Below are positions 34,385 to 43,608 of a stretch of 64,000 nucleotides of DNA, piece by piece. Positions within the stretch are counted from its first letter, which is position 1. Each line of letters starts with the position of its first letter. The notes under the pieces were generated by a model. It saw only the letters and a program-made list of their open reading frames with translations, was not told where the DNA came from and ran no database searches. A program made the position numbers and the translations under genes. Source of the DNA: an uncultured Gammaproteobacteria bacterium (GTDB taxonomy: Bacteria > Pseudomonadota > Gammaproteobacteria > Enterobacterales > Psychrobiaceae); the NCBI GenBank assembly GCA_937139475.1, contig CAKZQF010000223.1, positions 20,117-84,116 of the forward strand. Direction: 5' to 3'.

Positions 34385-34654
34385 TTAACGACGTAGACCA
34401 AGTTTAGCAATTGTTTCTTGGTACTTAGCAACGTCTTTACGCTTTAAGTAATCAAGAAGCTTACGACGGCTAGAAACCATGCGTAATAGACCACGACGTG
34501 AGTGATGATCATGAATGTGCTTTTGGAAGTGGCCTTGTAAGTGGTTGATTTGTGCAGTTAACAAAGCAACTTGAACTTCAGAAGAACCAGTATCGTTTGC
34601 ATCACGGCCGAATTCAGCGATGATTTCAGCAGTTTGAGTAGCGCTTAGTGACAT
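34385..34654 (-). CDS. rpsO: 30S ribosomal protein S15
   Basis: 89 residues, the normal length, from ATG 34,654, which is preceded by TTGGAG; a longer in-frame start (MEFI) is not used in the family. Typical S15 features: TGSSEVQVALLTAQINHLQGHF and HDHHSRRGLLRMVSSRRKLL. Binds 16S rRNA early in 30S assembly. Follows truB with the usual gene order. Confidence 0.98.
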   Translation of the reverse strand: MSLSATQTAEIIAEFGRDANDTGSSEVQVALLTAQINHLQGHFQKHIHDHHSRRGLLRMVSSRRKLLDYLKRKDVAKYQETIAKLGLRR

Positions 34655-34792
34655 AATAAACTCCAATGTTTATAAGATTTAAATTTATGTAGCCGATCAC
34701 TAATTCAGCTACATGCGAGCGCGGTATATTACCAGCAAACTAAGATTTAACAAGTAATAATTCATATTAACCGATCAATACTGTGATCAGCG

Positions 34793-35734
34793 CTAAGCAG
34801 GTGGAAACACCACAATGCGTTTGGGCTGGACCCGCTGTTGATTATCGATAATTCCCACACCAATAAAGCGTCGTTCTTCACCAACAGTCATGCGTACCAA
34901 CAGACCTTCTTCCATGTTTGGCATAGCAACCGCATTACCATGAAGTGCATTAACGCTTAGCGCTTCACTAATGTTTGCTTCAGGGAAGTTACTTACCGGG
35001 CTATCCATTGGCAACAGTAGTGGATCAAGATAGGTTGCCGGAGCAACTTCCTCATCGTTTGCTTTGTCAAATAATGCCTGAAGCGCTTCAAGGGTAATCA
35101 TCTTGTCGCTTGGGTAATTTGCGACTTCTAGACGACGTAACATCGTGATGTGCGCGCCACAGCCAAGCATTTCACCTAAATCATCAATAATGGTGCGGAT
35201 GTAAGTGCCTTTACTCACGTGTATCTCAAGCTCTAGCTCATCGCCTTCATGACGAATAAACAGTAACTCAAAGACATTAATTTCACGCGCTTCACGCTCA
35301 ATCGTAATGCCTTGACGAGCATAATGATAAAGCGGTTTACCTTGATGCTTTAGGGCCGAAAACATCGAGGGAACCTGCATTGTTTTGCCGCGGAAAGACT
35401 CAAGTTTTTCCATCAGCAATTCATTACTAAAGTTAATCTCGCGTGTTTCAACAACTTCGCCATCACTATCACTGGTATCAGTACGCTCACCGAGTTTTGC
35501 AATCACACGATAACGTTTATCTGAATCGAGTAAGTATTGTGAAAACTTAGTTGCTTCACCTAAGCAAATAGGCAGCATACCGGTTGCGAGCGGATCAAGT
35601 GCACCGGTATGTCCAGCTTTTTGCGCGCCAAAAAGTCGCTTCACTTTTTGAAGCATATCATTTGAGCTGTGGCCTGTTGCTTTATCTAGCAACAGCACGC
35701 CATTTATTGGGCGGCCTTTACGCTTACGGGCCAT
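34793..35734 (-). CDS. truB: tRNA pseudouridine-55 synthase
   Basis: 313 residues. Makes pseudouridine 55 in the T loop of tRNAs. The catalytic Asp lies in GHTGALDPLATGMLPICLG; GKTMQVPSMFSALKHQGKPLY is also conserved. The start follows rbfA by 3 bases, so it is translated from the same message. Confidence 0.98.
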   Translation of the reverse strand: MARKRKGRPINGVLLLDKATGHSSNDMLQKVKRLFGAQKAGHTGALDPLATGMLPICLGEATKFSQYLLDSDKRYRVIAKLGERTDTSDSDGEVVETREINFSNELLMEKLESFRGKTMQVPSMFSALKHQGKPLYHYARQGITIEREAREINVFELLFIRHEGDELELEIHVSKGTYIRTIIDDLGEMLGCGAHITMLRRLEVANYPSDKMITLEALQALFDKANDEEVAPATYLDPLLLPMDSPVSNFPEANISEALSVNALHGNAVAMPNMEEGLLVRMTVGEERRFIGVGIIDNQQRVQPKRIVVFPPA

Positions 35735-35737
35735 CGG

Positions 35738-36142
35738 TTACGACTCAGCTTCGCTGTCTTGGCCATCAAGCTCAGGATTATTATCCTTGTCTTTACGGAC
35801 CGCTTGATTAACCAAGTTCGTCATGCGAATACCTTCGCTCAATGACTTGTCATAGAAAAACTTTAATTCCGGCACAATACGCAGACGCATCGCGCTGCCC
35901 ATCATTGAACGAATAAGCGGAGCTTGTTCATTTAACAGTGCTATCGCTTTCTTAATTAACTCAGCATCATCATGCAGCTGAGTGAAATAAACCTTGGCGT
36001 AAGAAAGATCACGCGATAAGTCTACTTCGTTAATGGTGATCATGCCAAACTCACCCGCTTTCACTTCACGCATAACAATTTGCGCTAATTCTTTTTGAAT
36101 TTGCTGCGCCACACGGCGGCTTCGACTATATTCTCTAGCCAT
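35738..36142 (-). CDS. rbfA: Ribosome-binding factor A
   Basis: 134 residues with the KH-like RbfA fold: REYSRSRRVAQQIQKELAQI, DLSYAKVYFTQLHDD and LRIVPELKFFYDKSLSEG. A 30S maturation and cold-adaptation factor acting near helix 1 of 16S rRNA. It sits between infB and truB as usual, with an acidic C-terminal tail (DGQDSEAES). Confidence 0.97.
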   Translation of the reverse strand: MAREYSRSRRVAQQIQKELAQIVMREVKAGEFGMITINEVDLSRDLSYAKVYFTQLHDDAELIKKAIALLNEQAPLIRSMMGSAMRLRIVPELKFFYDKSLSEGIRMTNLVNQAVRKDKDNNPELDGQDSEAES

Positions 36143-36176
36143 TTTAATACCTCATTTATGTGCTTTCTTGAAACAC

Positions 36177-36210
36177 AGATGGGGGCACTAACAAATTAGC
36201 GCCCCCATCT
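36177..36210 (-). terminator. Intercistronic hairpin between infB and rbfA
   Basis: AGATGGGGGC and GCCCCCATCT form a perfect 10-base stem with a 14-base loop. On the minus strand no U tract follows (TGTGTTTC), so it is more likely an RNA-processing or stability hairpin, or a partial attenuator, than a full terminator. Confidence 0.5.
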
Positions 36211-36234
36211 TTACTTGTTACTTTAATTTAGAAG

Positions 36235-38898
36235 TTATAGAGAACGTTTAATCTCAACAACTTCAAATACTTCAATTTGGTCACCGACTTTAACATCGTT
36301 GTAGTTCTTAACGCCGATACCACATTCCATGTTATTACGAACTTCTTGTACGTCATCTTTAAAGCGACGTAGAGATTCTAGTTCACCTTCATAGATAACA
36401 ACATTGTCACGTAATACGCGGATTGGGTTAGTACGTTTAACGATACCTTCAGTTACCATACAACCAGCGATTGCACCGAACTTAGGTGAACGGAATACGT
36501 CACGAACCTCAGCAAGACCAATAATTTCTTGCTTGAATTCTGGTGCAAGTAGGCCACTCATCGCAGACTTGATTTCGTTAATTAAATCATAGATTACGCT
36601 GTAATAACGCATATCCAGATTTTCATTTTGGATTACTTTACGAGCCGTTGCATCAGCACGAACGTTAAAGCCAAGCATGATAGCGTTTGACGCTGCTGCC
36701 AATGTTGCATCAGTTTCAGTAATACCACCAACGCCGCGGCTAATGATGTTAACTTTAACTTCTTCAGTTGACAGTTTCTCAAGCGAATCAGCGATTGCAG
36801 CAAGAGAACCCTCAACGTCTGTTTTAAGGATAACGTTAAGCTCTGAACATTCCCCAGCAGTCATGTTAGAGAACATGTTTTCTAGCTTAGCTTTTTGCTG
36901 ACGTGCTAGTTTAAGATCACGGAATTTACCTTGACGGTAAAGCGCAACTTCACGGGCTTTACGCTCATCACTTACAACAGTCGCTTCGTCACCGGCTTTA
37001 GGCACGGCAGACAAACCAAGAATTTCAACTGGAATACTTGGACCAGCAGATTTGATATCACGACCATTTTCATCGCGCATTGCACGAACACGACCATATT
37101 CTAGACCACAAAGAATGATATCGCCGTGGTTTAGCGTACCTTCTTGAACAAGAACAGTAGCAACAGGACCGCGACCTTTATCCAGGCGAGATTCGATTAC
37201 AACACCCGCAGCGTGACCTTGGTCAGTTGCTTGTAGCTCAAGTAGTTCAGCCTGCATCAAGATAGCTTCAAGTAGTGCATCAACACCAGTACCCGCTTTT
37301 GCAGAAACATGACAGAATTGAACGTCACCGCCCCACTCTTCTGGAATAACATCAAGTGCAGATAGCTCGTTCTTAACACGATCAGGATCAGCGCCTTCTT
37401 TATCCATTTTGTTTACAGCAATAATGATAGGTGCGCCAGCAGCTTTAGCATGCTCAACCGCTTCTTTGGTTTGTGGCATAACACCATCATCAGCAGCAAC
37501 AACAATGATTACAACGTCAGTCGCTTGGGCACCACGAGAACGCATCGCGGTAAACGCGGCATGTCCAGGAGTATCAAGGAAAGTGATCATTGAACCATCA
37601 ACATCTACATGGTATGCACCAATATGCTGGGTAATACCACCAGCTTCGCCAGCAGCAACTTTTGCTTGGCGAATGTAATCAAGTAGTGAGGTTTTACCGT
37701 GGTCAACGTGACCCATGATGGTAACAACAGGTGCACGGCTCTTCTTGTCGCCTTGCGTCCCGCGCTCAGCAAGTACTGAGTGCTCTAATTCATTTTCACG
37801 AACTAGTACTACTTTGTAGCCCATTTCCTCACAGATAAGCTCTGCGGTTTCTTGGTCTAGTACTTGGTTAATGGTCGCCATAACGCCCATTTTCATCAAG
37901 TTTTTAATTACTTCAGTGGCCTTAACAGACATTTTTGATGCCAGTTCAGATACTGAAATTGTTTCGCTTAGACGAATGTCAGACTTAGCTACAACAGCAG
38001 ATTTATCAAAACCTTGCTTAATCGAAGTAGGTGCGCTTAATGTGCCTTTCTTACCGCGACCGCGATGTGCTGGCTTAGCTGCTTCTTTCTTGCCTTTCTT
38101 CGCTTTCTTTTTAGCGCGTCCACGGCCTTCTTCCTGACGATCTTGCTTGTCTTCTGCTTCACGTGCATAAGTTGAAGAAGTAGTATGATAATCAGCTTTT
38201 TTCTCAGCTTCTTTGCGTGCTTTTTCTTCTTCAGCCCAACGAGCAGCATTCTCTTCAGCAAGTTTTTTAGCTGCTGCAGCTTCTTGCTCAGCCGCGGCTT
38301 TAACATTTTCTGCTAATAAAGCTGCTTGACGTTCTTTTAACGCTTGCTCTTCTTTAGCTAGTTCAGCTGCTTTTGCTGCTTCTTCTGGGTCGGCTTGTGC
38401 ACGTGATTCTGCTTCAGCTTTGGCCTTAGCCGCTGTTTCTGCCTTCGCTTTAGCTGCTGCTTCAGCTTTCACGCGAGCTTCTTCTTGTGCTTTCGCTTTT
38501 GCAGCAGCAATTTCTTTTGCTTTTTCTGCAGCGGCAGCTTGCTCAGCGGCTAATGCTGCTGCGCGTTCTTTCTCTTGTGCTTGTGCTTCAGCTTGCTCAG
38601 CAGCGGCATCACGTTTAACGTAAGTACGCTTTTTACGAGTTTCAACTGCAACCGTACGACCTTTGTCACCAGAACCAACCTTTAGCGTTGATTTAGTTTT
38701 ACGTTGTAGTGTCATTTTCTTTGGCGTTGCTTCACCGCCATGCTGACCAGAAAGCAATTCTAACAAGGCTTGTTTTTCATCTAATGACACGTTGTCATTT
38801 TGGCTTTTCTTAAAGCCTGCTTCAGCTAATTGGTCAATAACACGCTCTAACGGTGCACCAATTTCATCAGCTAAGCTCTTAACTGTATATTCTGACAT
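36235..38898 (-). CDS. infB: Translation initiation factor IF-2
   Basis: 887 residues. N-terminal IF2_N domain, a long Ala/Glu/Lys-rich coiled linker (about 90-270), then the GTPase domain with GHVDHGKTS, DTPGHAAFT and NKMD, and the C-terminal fMet-tRNA binding domains. Loads initiator tRNA on the 30S subunit. Part of the nusA operon; starts 23 bases after nusA. Confidence 0.98.
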   Translation of the reverse strand: MSEYTVKSLADEIGAPLERVIDQLAEAGFKKSQNDNVSLDEKQALLELLSGQHGGEATPKKMTLQRKTKSTLKVGSGDKGRTVAVETRKKRTYVKRDAAAEQAEAQAQEKERAAALAAEQAAAAEKAKEIAAAKAKAQEEARVKAEAAAKAKAETAAKAKAEAESRAQADPEEAAKAAELAKEEQALKERQAALLAENVKAAAEQEAAAAKKLAEENAARWAEEEKARKEAEKKADYHTTSSTYAREAEDKQDRQEEGRGRAKKKAKKGKKEAAKPAHRGRGKKGTLSAPTSIKQGFDKSAVVAKSDIRLSETISVSELASKMSVKATEVIKNLMKMGVMATINQVLDQETAELICEEMGYKVVLVRENELEHSVLAERGTQGDKKSRAPVVTIMGHVDHGKTSLLDYIRQAKVAAGEAGGITQHIGAYHVDVDGSMITFLDTPGHAAFTAMRSRGAQATDVVIIVVAADDGVMPQTKEAVEHAKAAGAPIIIAVNKMDKEGADPDRVKNELSALDVIPEEWGGDVQFCHVSAKAGTGVDALLEAILMQAELLELQATDQGHAAGVVIESRLDKGRGPVATVLVQEGTLNHGDIILCGLEYGRVRAMRDENGRDIKSAGPSIPVEILGLSAVPKAGDEATVVSDERKAREVALYRQGKFRDLKLARQQKAKLENMFSNMTAGECSELNVILKTDVEGSLAAIADSLEKLSTEEVKVNIISRGVGGITETDATLAAASNAIMLGFNVRADATARKVIQNENLDMRYYSVIYDLINEIKSAMSGLLAPEFKQEIIGLAEVRDVFRSPKFGAIAGCMVTEGIVKRTNPIRVLRDNVVIYEGELESLRRFKDDVQEVRNNMECGIGVKNYNDVKVGDQIEVFEVVEIKRSL

Positions 38899-38921
38899 AG
38901 TAATAATTCCCCTTGCCTTAC

Positions 38922-40418
38922 TTATTCTTGCTCGTCGCTAAACCAACAAATGTTACGCGCAGCCATAATAAGCTCGCCAGCATACTCAGGTGAAATTTCC
39001 TCGATACCCTCTAAGTCATCGACACCTTGCTCTGCTAAATCTTCTAATGTAATAACGCCTTTACTTGCTAGCACAAATGCAAGGTGACGCTCTAGGCCTT
39101 CAAGTGCTAATAAATCTTCAGCTGGCTCAGCACCATCTAGAGACTCTTCAACTTTCAGCGCGTTGGTTGTTAGCGTGTTTTTAGCGCGTTCACGTAGTTC
39201 TTCAACTAAGTCTTCATCAAAACCGTCAATTTCCAATAATTCGTTTACCGGAACATAAGCAATCTCTTCTAATGACGTAAAGCCTTCCTCAACCAATACT
39301 TGAGCAAAATCTTCGTCAATATCAAGCGCTGCGGTAAATGCAGTGATAACTTTCTTATCTTCGGCTTGATGTTTCTCTTGTAGCTCTGCAACCGTCATCA
39401 CATTTAAGTTCCAACCGGTTAACTGACTTGCTAGACGGATATTTTGTCCATTACGGCCAATCGCTTGCGCCAGGTTGTCTTCTTCAACCGCCAAATCCAT
39501 GCTGTTTTCATCTTCGTCAACAATTACGCTAACCACTTCAGCTGGCGCCATCGCATTAATAACGAACTGTGCAACGTTTTCATCCCACAACACGATATCA
39601 ACACGCTCTCCGCCAAGTTCGCCTGAAACAGCTTGTACACGTGAACCACGCATACCAACACAAGCGCCAACAGGATCGATACGCTTGTCATTACTCTTTA
39701 CAGCAATTTTAGCGCGAGAACCTGGATCACGAGCAGCGCCCATGATATCCAATGTCTCTTCACCGATTTCTGGCACTTCGATGCGGAATAGCTCAATTAG
39801 CATGTCTGGATGAGTACGACTAACACACAGCTGTGGTCCACGGTTGTCTTCTTTAATGGTATATAGAAGGCCACGAACACGGTCACCTGGACGGAAAGAT
39901 TCACGGGGTAGGCGATCTTCTTTGAAAATCACGGCTTCAGCATTGTTACCTAAATCAATGATGATGCTATCGCGGTTGCTCTTCTTAACCACACCAGTAA
40001 CTAGTTCACCAACTTGGTCACGGTATTCATCAACAACCATTTCACGCTCAGCTTCACGTACTTTTTGTACAATAACCTGCTTTGCCGTTTGCGTTGTAAT
40101 GCGGTCAAAAGTAATTGACTCAATCTGCTCTTCGATGAAGTCGCCCAATTGAATGTTTTCATCATCGTAATGTGCTGCTGAATAAGTGATTTCAGCTAGT
40201 GTATTTTCCATTTCTTCATCAGCTACAACTAACCAACGACGGAATGTATCAAACTCACCGGTTTTACGATCGATATCAACGCGAACTTCAATTTCTTTTT
40301 CAGCTTTTTTCTTAGTTGCACTTGCTAATGCGATTTCAAGTGCTTCAAAAATTTTCTCGCGAGGCACGCCTTTCTCATTTGACACCGCCTCGACAACTAA
40401 CAATATCTCTTTGCTCAT
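38922..40418 (-). CDS. nusA: Transcription elongation/termination factor NusA
   Basis: 498 residues: N-terminal RNA polymerase-binding domain (ILLVVEAVSNEKGVPREKIF), S1 domain (VGELVTGVVKKSNRDSIIIDLG), KH domains (GACVGMRGSRVQAVSGELGG and AIGRNGQNIRLASQLTGW) and two C-terminal acidic repeats as in enterobacterial NusA. Controls pausing, termination and antitermination. Follows rimP. Confidence 0.98.
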   Translation of the reverse strand: MSKEILLVVEAVSNEKGVPREKIFEALEIALASATKKKAEKEIEVRVDIDRKTGEFDTFRRWLVVADEEMENTLAEITYSAAHYDDENIQLGDFIEEQIESITFDRITTQTAKQVIVQKVREAEREMVVDEYRDQVGELVTGVVKKSNRDSIIIDLGNNAEAVIFKEDRLPRESFRPGDRVRGLLYTIKEDNRGPQLCVSRTHPDMLIELFRIEVPEIGEETLDIMGAARDPGSRAKIAVKSNDKRIDPVGACVGMRGSRVQAVSGELGGERVDIVLWDENVAQFVINAMAPAEVVSVIVDEDENSMDLAVEEDNLAQAIGRNGQNIRLASQLTGWNLNVMTVAELQEKHQAEDKKVITAFTAALDIDEDFAQVLVEEGFTSLEEIAYVPVNELLEIDGFDEDLVEELRERAKNTLTTNALKVEESLDGAEPAEDLLALEGLERHLAFVLASKGVITLEDLAEQGVDDLEGIEEISPEYAGELIMAARNICWFSDEQE

Positions 40419-40516
40419 TTTCTGTTGCCTCTTACCCTTTAATTTTCAGTAAATATTTAAAAACATTTACAGCATATTTGAATAAACAATTTTAACTTCA
40501 GTGTTTTCACTAACGC

Positions 40517-40975
40517 TTAAAATTGAGGAACGATATTAGCTTTCTTAACATTCATTAAGGCTAATGTGTATTCCTTTCCATCTACATTTAATGTAACCAT
40601 TTGCCCGTCTACACCAACAATTTCGCCTTTAAATTTACGGCGGCCATCTGTAGGCATAACGGTTTGTAAAGAAACAATTTCACCGATGCGATCACTGTAA
40701 TGATGTGGTTTAAACAGTGGACGGTCTAACCCCGGCGATGATACTTCCAAAGCATATTCATTGGTAATTGGGTCTTCAACATCAAGTACAGCACTAACTT
40801 GGTGGCTAACCTTTGCACAGGCATCAACGTCAATACCATCTTCATGATCAATAAACAGGCGTAAAATTGAATGTTTGCCAGCGCGAACATATTCAATACC
40901 AATTAGCTCATAACCCGCGGCTTCAACAGCAGGTTCAAGCATTTCTGTTAAGCGATTATCAATAGTCGACAACAC
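40517..40975 (-). CDS. rimP: Ribosome maturation factor RimP
   Basis: 152 residues, standard size. Recognised by EPAVEAAGYELIGIEYVRAG, LRLFIDHEDGIDVDACAKVS and ALEVSSPGLDRPLF. Helps 30S assembly. First gene of the nusA-infB operon; the 398-base region upstream contains a strong hairpin and a candidate small RNA. Confidence 0.97.
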   Translation of the reverse strand: MLSTIDNRLTEMLEPAVEAAGYELIGIEYVRAGKHSILRLFIDHEDGIDVDACAKVSHQVSAVLDVEDPITNEYALEVSSPGLDRPLFKPHHYSDRIGEIVSLQTVMPTDGRRKFKGEIVGVDGQMVTLNVDGKEYTLALMNVKKANIVPQF

Positions 40976-41060
40976 TTACTCCTAAACTCTTAATTTGACA
41001 GCTTACTTTGATTGATAAAGCAAACGCCAAAAACAAAAAAAGGGCCTAAAGCCCAGTTTG

Positions 41061-41094
41061 AAACGTCATAAATATGATTCATATTTATGCGTTT
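41061..41094. repeat. 14-bp-arm hairpin in the rimP leader
   Basis: CATAAATAT and ATATTTATG pair around the loop GATTC, and the stem continues with AAACG / CGTTT past one bulged base. It lies 86 bases upstream of rimP on the minus strand, in what would be the 5' untranslated leader. No U tract follows. It could be a leader control or processing element. Confidence 0.5.
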
Positions 41095-41111
41095 GATGTA
41101 GTACAGGTAAT

Positions 41112-41307
41112 AAAAAACCCCGACATAAAGCGGGGCTTAAAACTGGACCCTGTATATCAAGTTTCCTTGATAGCCAACGCATTACCAGCACGAATGCTGT
41201 GTTATTTACTGGTCTTGCTATGAGATTTAATTGATAGGTTGTGCACTATCTCGCTCTGTTGAGTCTAGGACTCCAAACAAAAACATTAAATGATCATAGT
41301 GTGGATG
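41112..41307 (-). ncRNA. Candidate structured small RNA, about 196 nt
   Basis: A promoter (TTGAAT, 16 bases, TATAAT) and a terminator (GCCCCG / CGGGGT with a U6 run, 41,112-41,138) bracket about 196 bases without an ORF. The interval holds stable hairpins on the minus strand: TATCAAG-GAAA-CTTGATA with a GNRA loop, CAGCA-TTCG-TGCTG with a UUCG loop enclosed by ATAGC/GCTAT, GATAG/CTATC, GAGTC/GACTC, and CACTAT/ATAGTG near the 5' end. It does not have the long closing stem of 6S RNA and is not a tRNA. Family unknown. Confidence 0.55.
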
Positions 41308-41313
41308 CGTTGA

Positions 41314-41341
41314 TTATACCCCGCAACGTAAAAGATTCAAC
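41314..41341 (-). promoter_or_regulatory. Sigma-70-like promoter of the small RNA candidate
   Basis: On the minus strand: -35 TTGAAT (41,341-41,336), 16-base spacer, -10 TATAAT (41,319-41,314). The predicted start is near 41,307. It could also contribute to rimP expression by read-through. Confidence 0.6.
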
Positions 41342-41373
41342 ATATTATCGACAATATTGCGGATTTTTGTTGA

Positions 41374-41997
41374 TTAACTCAGATCCGATGCGCCGACAAT
41401 AAGGCGGACATGCTTTTCAAAGACAATTTTCATTTTATCCCACTCTTGCTGTTGCGCCTGTGGGTCACGAATTAGCAACGCTTTCTTTTCTAGCTGCATA
41501 ATCAATGCAAATGTCGTTTCAGCTGCTGTATTAGGGTTATTGATACCAAGCTTGATAAATAAGGCCTCTAAGCGAGCAACCTCGTCGCTCCACGATTTAA
41601 GCATTAACTCACTTAGCGTGACAGAGCGTAGCGCTTCGTTGTGAAAGGCTAGCTCTATGCGACGGTCGTCCGTGCGCTCAAATATCTGATCCCGCAAATA
41701 CCTTTCGCCATAGGAAATTAGTGTATCAGCTAGCTCAGCAGCACTTTGTTCAGACGCCTGGGTTACCCCGTCGCTTTCAATTAGCGATTGATAATATGGA
41801 TTTTTATCAATATCGGCTTGCTCATGCCAATAAATAAAAGCCGAGCTAATTAAATCTTCAATGTCTTTAAAGTGATACGTTGTTGAGCCAAGTGATACTT
41901 TTGCTTTGGCAGCAACCGCACGGTGACGGATAGCTCGCATACCATCAGTCTTTATAATATCTAACGTTGCCAAAATTATTTTCTGTTTAGCGTCCAT
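41374..41997 (-). CDS. TetR/AcrR family repressor
   Basis: 207 residues with an N-terminal TetR helix-turn-helix (ILATLDIIKTDGMRAIRHRA then SLGSTTYHFKDIEDLI) and an all-helical ligand domain. It is divergent from the oxidase-glycosidase-transporter-sialidase operon and faces an operator with 16-base arms at 42,095-42,130. It is therefore the likely repressor of that operon and of itself. The ligand is unknown; a sugar acid or lactone is possible. Confidence 0.88.
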   Translation of the reverse strand: MDAKQKIILATLDIIKTDGMRAIRHRAVAAKAKVSLGSTTYHFKDIEDLISSAFIYWHEQADIDKNPYYQSLIESDGVTQASEQSAAELADTLISYGERYLRDQIFERTDDRRIELAFHNEALRSVTLSELMLKSWSDEVARLEALFIKLGINNPNTAAETTFALIMQLEKKALLIRDPQAQQQEWDKMKIVFEKHVRLIVGASDLS

Positions 41998-42094
41998 GTG
42001 TCACCCGGTAGTTTTCCGTCATCTGCAGTTTTCCATCAAAATTATTATTTTAATTATAACGTTAAACAACAAACATCACCTAACAAAAATCCGC

Positions 42095-42130
42095 ACAACA
42101 AAAACTGTACCATTGTACAGTTTTTGTTGT
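42095..42130. promoter_or_regulatory. Palindromic operator, 16-bp arms
   Basis: ACAACAAAAACTGTAC and its exact reverse complement flank the centre CATT. It lies between the divergent tetR and oxidase genes, 38 bases before the oxidase ATG. Length and position fit a TetR-dimer operator, possibly for two dimers. Confidence 0.7.
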
Positions 42131-42167
42131 AGTATGGTGAAAACTTAGAATTACCGAGTAAGTAACC

Positions 42168-43598
42168 ATGGATTTTGACAAGCTAAATTTAGACCGACGT
42201 AGTTTTTTAAAAACGGCAACCGCTCTTGGTGCAGCGAGTGTATTGACAACAGGTTGTAGTGAACAGGCTAATCCGAATGCGCCTGTTATACCTCAAGGGG
42301 CACTAGATAAAAATGGTAATATAGTGCCGCCATGGTCTAACTGGTCAGGAAATCAATCGAGCTCACCAACCGCTAGATTACTGCCGCAAAATACGGCTGA
42401 GCTATCGCAAATGATTAAAGACTCAAAGCAGCGGATTCGCCTTGTCGGTGCTGGCCATAGTTTCTCAGGCTTAGTACCAACCAACGAATCACTGATGTCA
42501 TTGGCCTATTTTACCGGTATCAGCAACATTGATACCCAAAACAAGCAATTTGATGTATCGGCCAACACCTTCTTGGCTACGGTCGGCGAAGCGCTATGGA
42601 ATCAAGGGCTTAGTTTAGAGAACATGCCAGATATCAATACCCAAACATTTGGCGGTGCAATTGCCACATCAACCCATGGTACAGGCATCAACTTTGGCTC
42701 AATGTCGAGTACAGTTCAGGAGATGACGCTGGTTAACGGTCTTGGTGAGGAAATTACCTGTAATGCCAATCAAAACAGTGAAGTCTTTAATGCGGCTCGT
42801 TGTAACATCGGTACCCTAGGCGCAATAACCAGTATGAAAATTCAAGCAACGGATAAGTATCATTTGCAAGAAAAAAGCTGGATGATGAAACTTGAAGAAG
42901 GGCTAGAACGCATGGAGAGCCTACGCGACAGCCACCGTAATTTTGAAGCTTACGCCCTGCCTTACGCCGATTATATTTTAGGCATTGCCATTGACGATAT
43001 TCCCGAATCACAATTACAAACGCAGAAAACCGTTAATGGCGACGCCTACGAAACCTTTAGAATGCTGTCTAATGTCATCGACTATGCCCCGTTCTTACGC
43101 AGTTTTATCGTCAACAAAGGTGCCAGTAGCGTCGAAGAAGAAATCCGTACTGGACGTAACTATGAAATTTTCGGCAACCTGCGTGATATTCAGTTCAACG
43201 AAATGGAGTATTCAATTCCGGCCGAGCATGGCGTGGCCTGTTTACGTGAAATCCTTGCCACGATTAAAAAGAAGAAAATCCCGGTAATATTCCCACTAGA
43301 ATATCGCTATGTGAAATCTGACGATATTTGGTTAAGCCAATTCTATGAGCAAGACAGTTGTGCTATTAGCGTGCATAACTTCCATGACAAAGATTACAAA
43401 AAATACTTTGCTGAGATTGAGCCAATTTTCTGGAAATACAATGGGCGCCCTCATTGGGGCAAAATACACACCTTAGATGCGAAAAAGCAACAAGCCCTGT
43501 TTCCAAAGTTCAACGATTTTTTAGAGGTACGCCAAGCGATGGACCCTAAAAATATATTTACCAACGATCACATCAACCATGTGCTTGGCTTAAGTTAA
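42168..43598 (+). CDS. Tat-exported sugar-1,4-lactone oxidase (ALO type)
   Basis: 476 residues. A twin-arginine signal (DRRSFLKTATAL) followed by a lipobox-like TTGC at Cys30 suggests a Tat-exported lipoprotein. The FAD-binding PCMH domain shows RLVGAGHSFSGL, whose His is the covalent FAD site in aldonolactone oxidases, and TFGGAIATSTHGTG. The C-terminal ALO domain ends with HWGKIHTL and FLEVRQAMDPKNIFTNDH. It would oxidise a sugar lactone or alditol at the periplasmic face. First gene of a four-gene operon with glycosidases. Confidence 0.88.
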   Translation: MDFDKLNLDRRSFLKTATALGAASVLTTGCSEQANPNAPVIPQGALDKNGNIVPPWSNWSGNQSSSPTARLLPQNTAELSQMIKDSKQRIRLVGAGHSFSGLVPTNESLMSLAYFTGISNIDTQNKQFDVSANTFLATVGEALWNQGLSLENMPDINTQTFGGAIATSTHGTGINFGSMSSTVQEMTLVNGLGEEITCNANQNSEVFNAARCNIGTLGAITSMKIQATDKYHLQEKSWMMKLEEGLERMESLRDSHRNFEAYALPYADYILGIAIDDIPESQLQTQKTVNGDAYETFRMLSNVIDYAPFLRSFIVNKGASSVEEEIRTGRNYEIFGNLRDIQFNEMEYSIPAEHGVACLREILATIKKKKIPVIFPLEYRYVKSDDIWLSQFYEQDSCAISVHNFHDKDYKKYFAEIEPIFWKYNGRPHWGKIHTLDAKKQQALFPKFNDFLEVRQAMDPKNIFTNDHINHVLGLS

Positions 43599-43608
43599 GG
43601 TAGCAGTA

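Noticed and set aside
37000..38640. Opposite-strand ORFs within infB, nusA and pnp
   Set aside because: They are mirror frames of biased codons in strongly expressed genes; none has a family match or a ribosome site.
41112..41307. 6S RNA or a tRNA before rimP
   Set aside because: The 5' and 3' ends do not pair to give the long 6S rod with a central bubble, and no cloverleaf or CCA end can be drawn.
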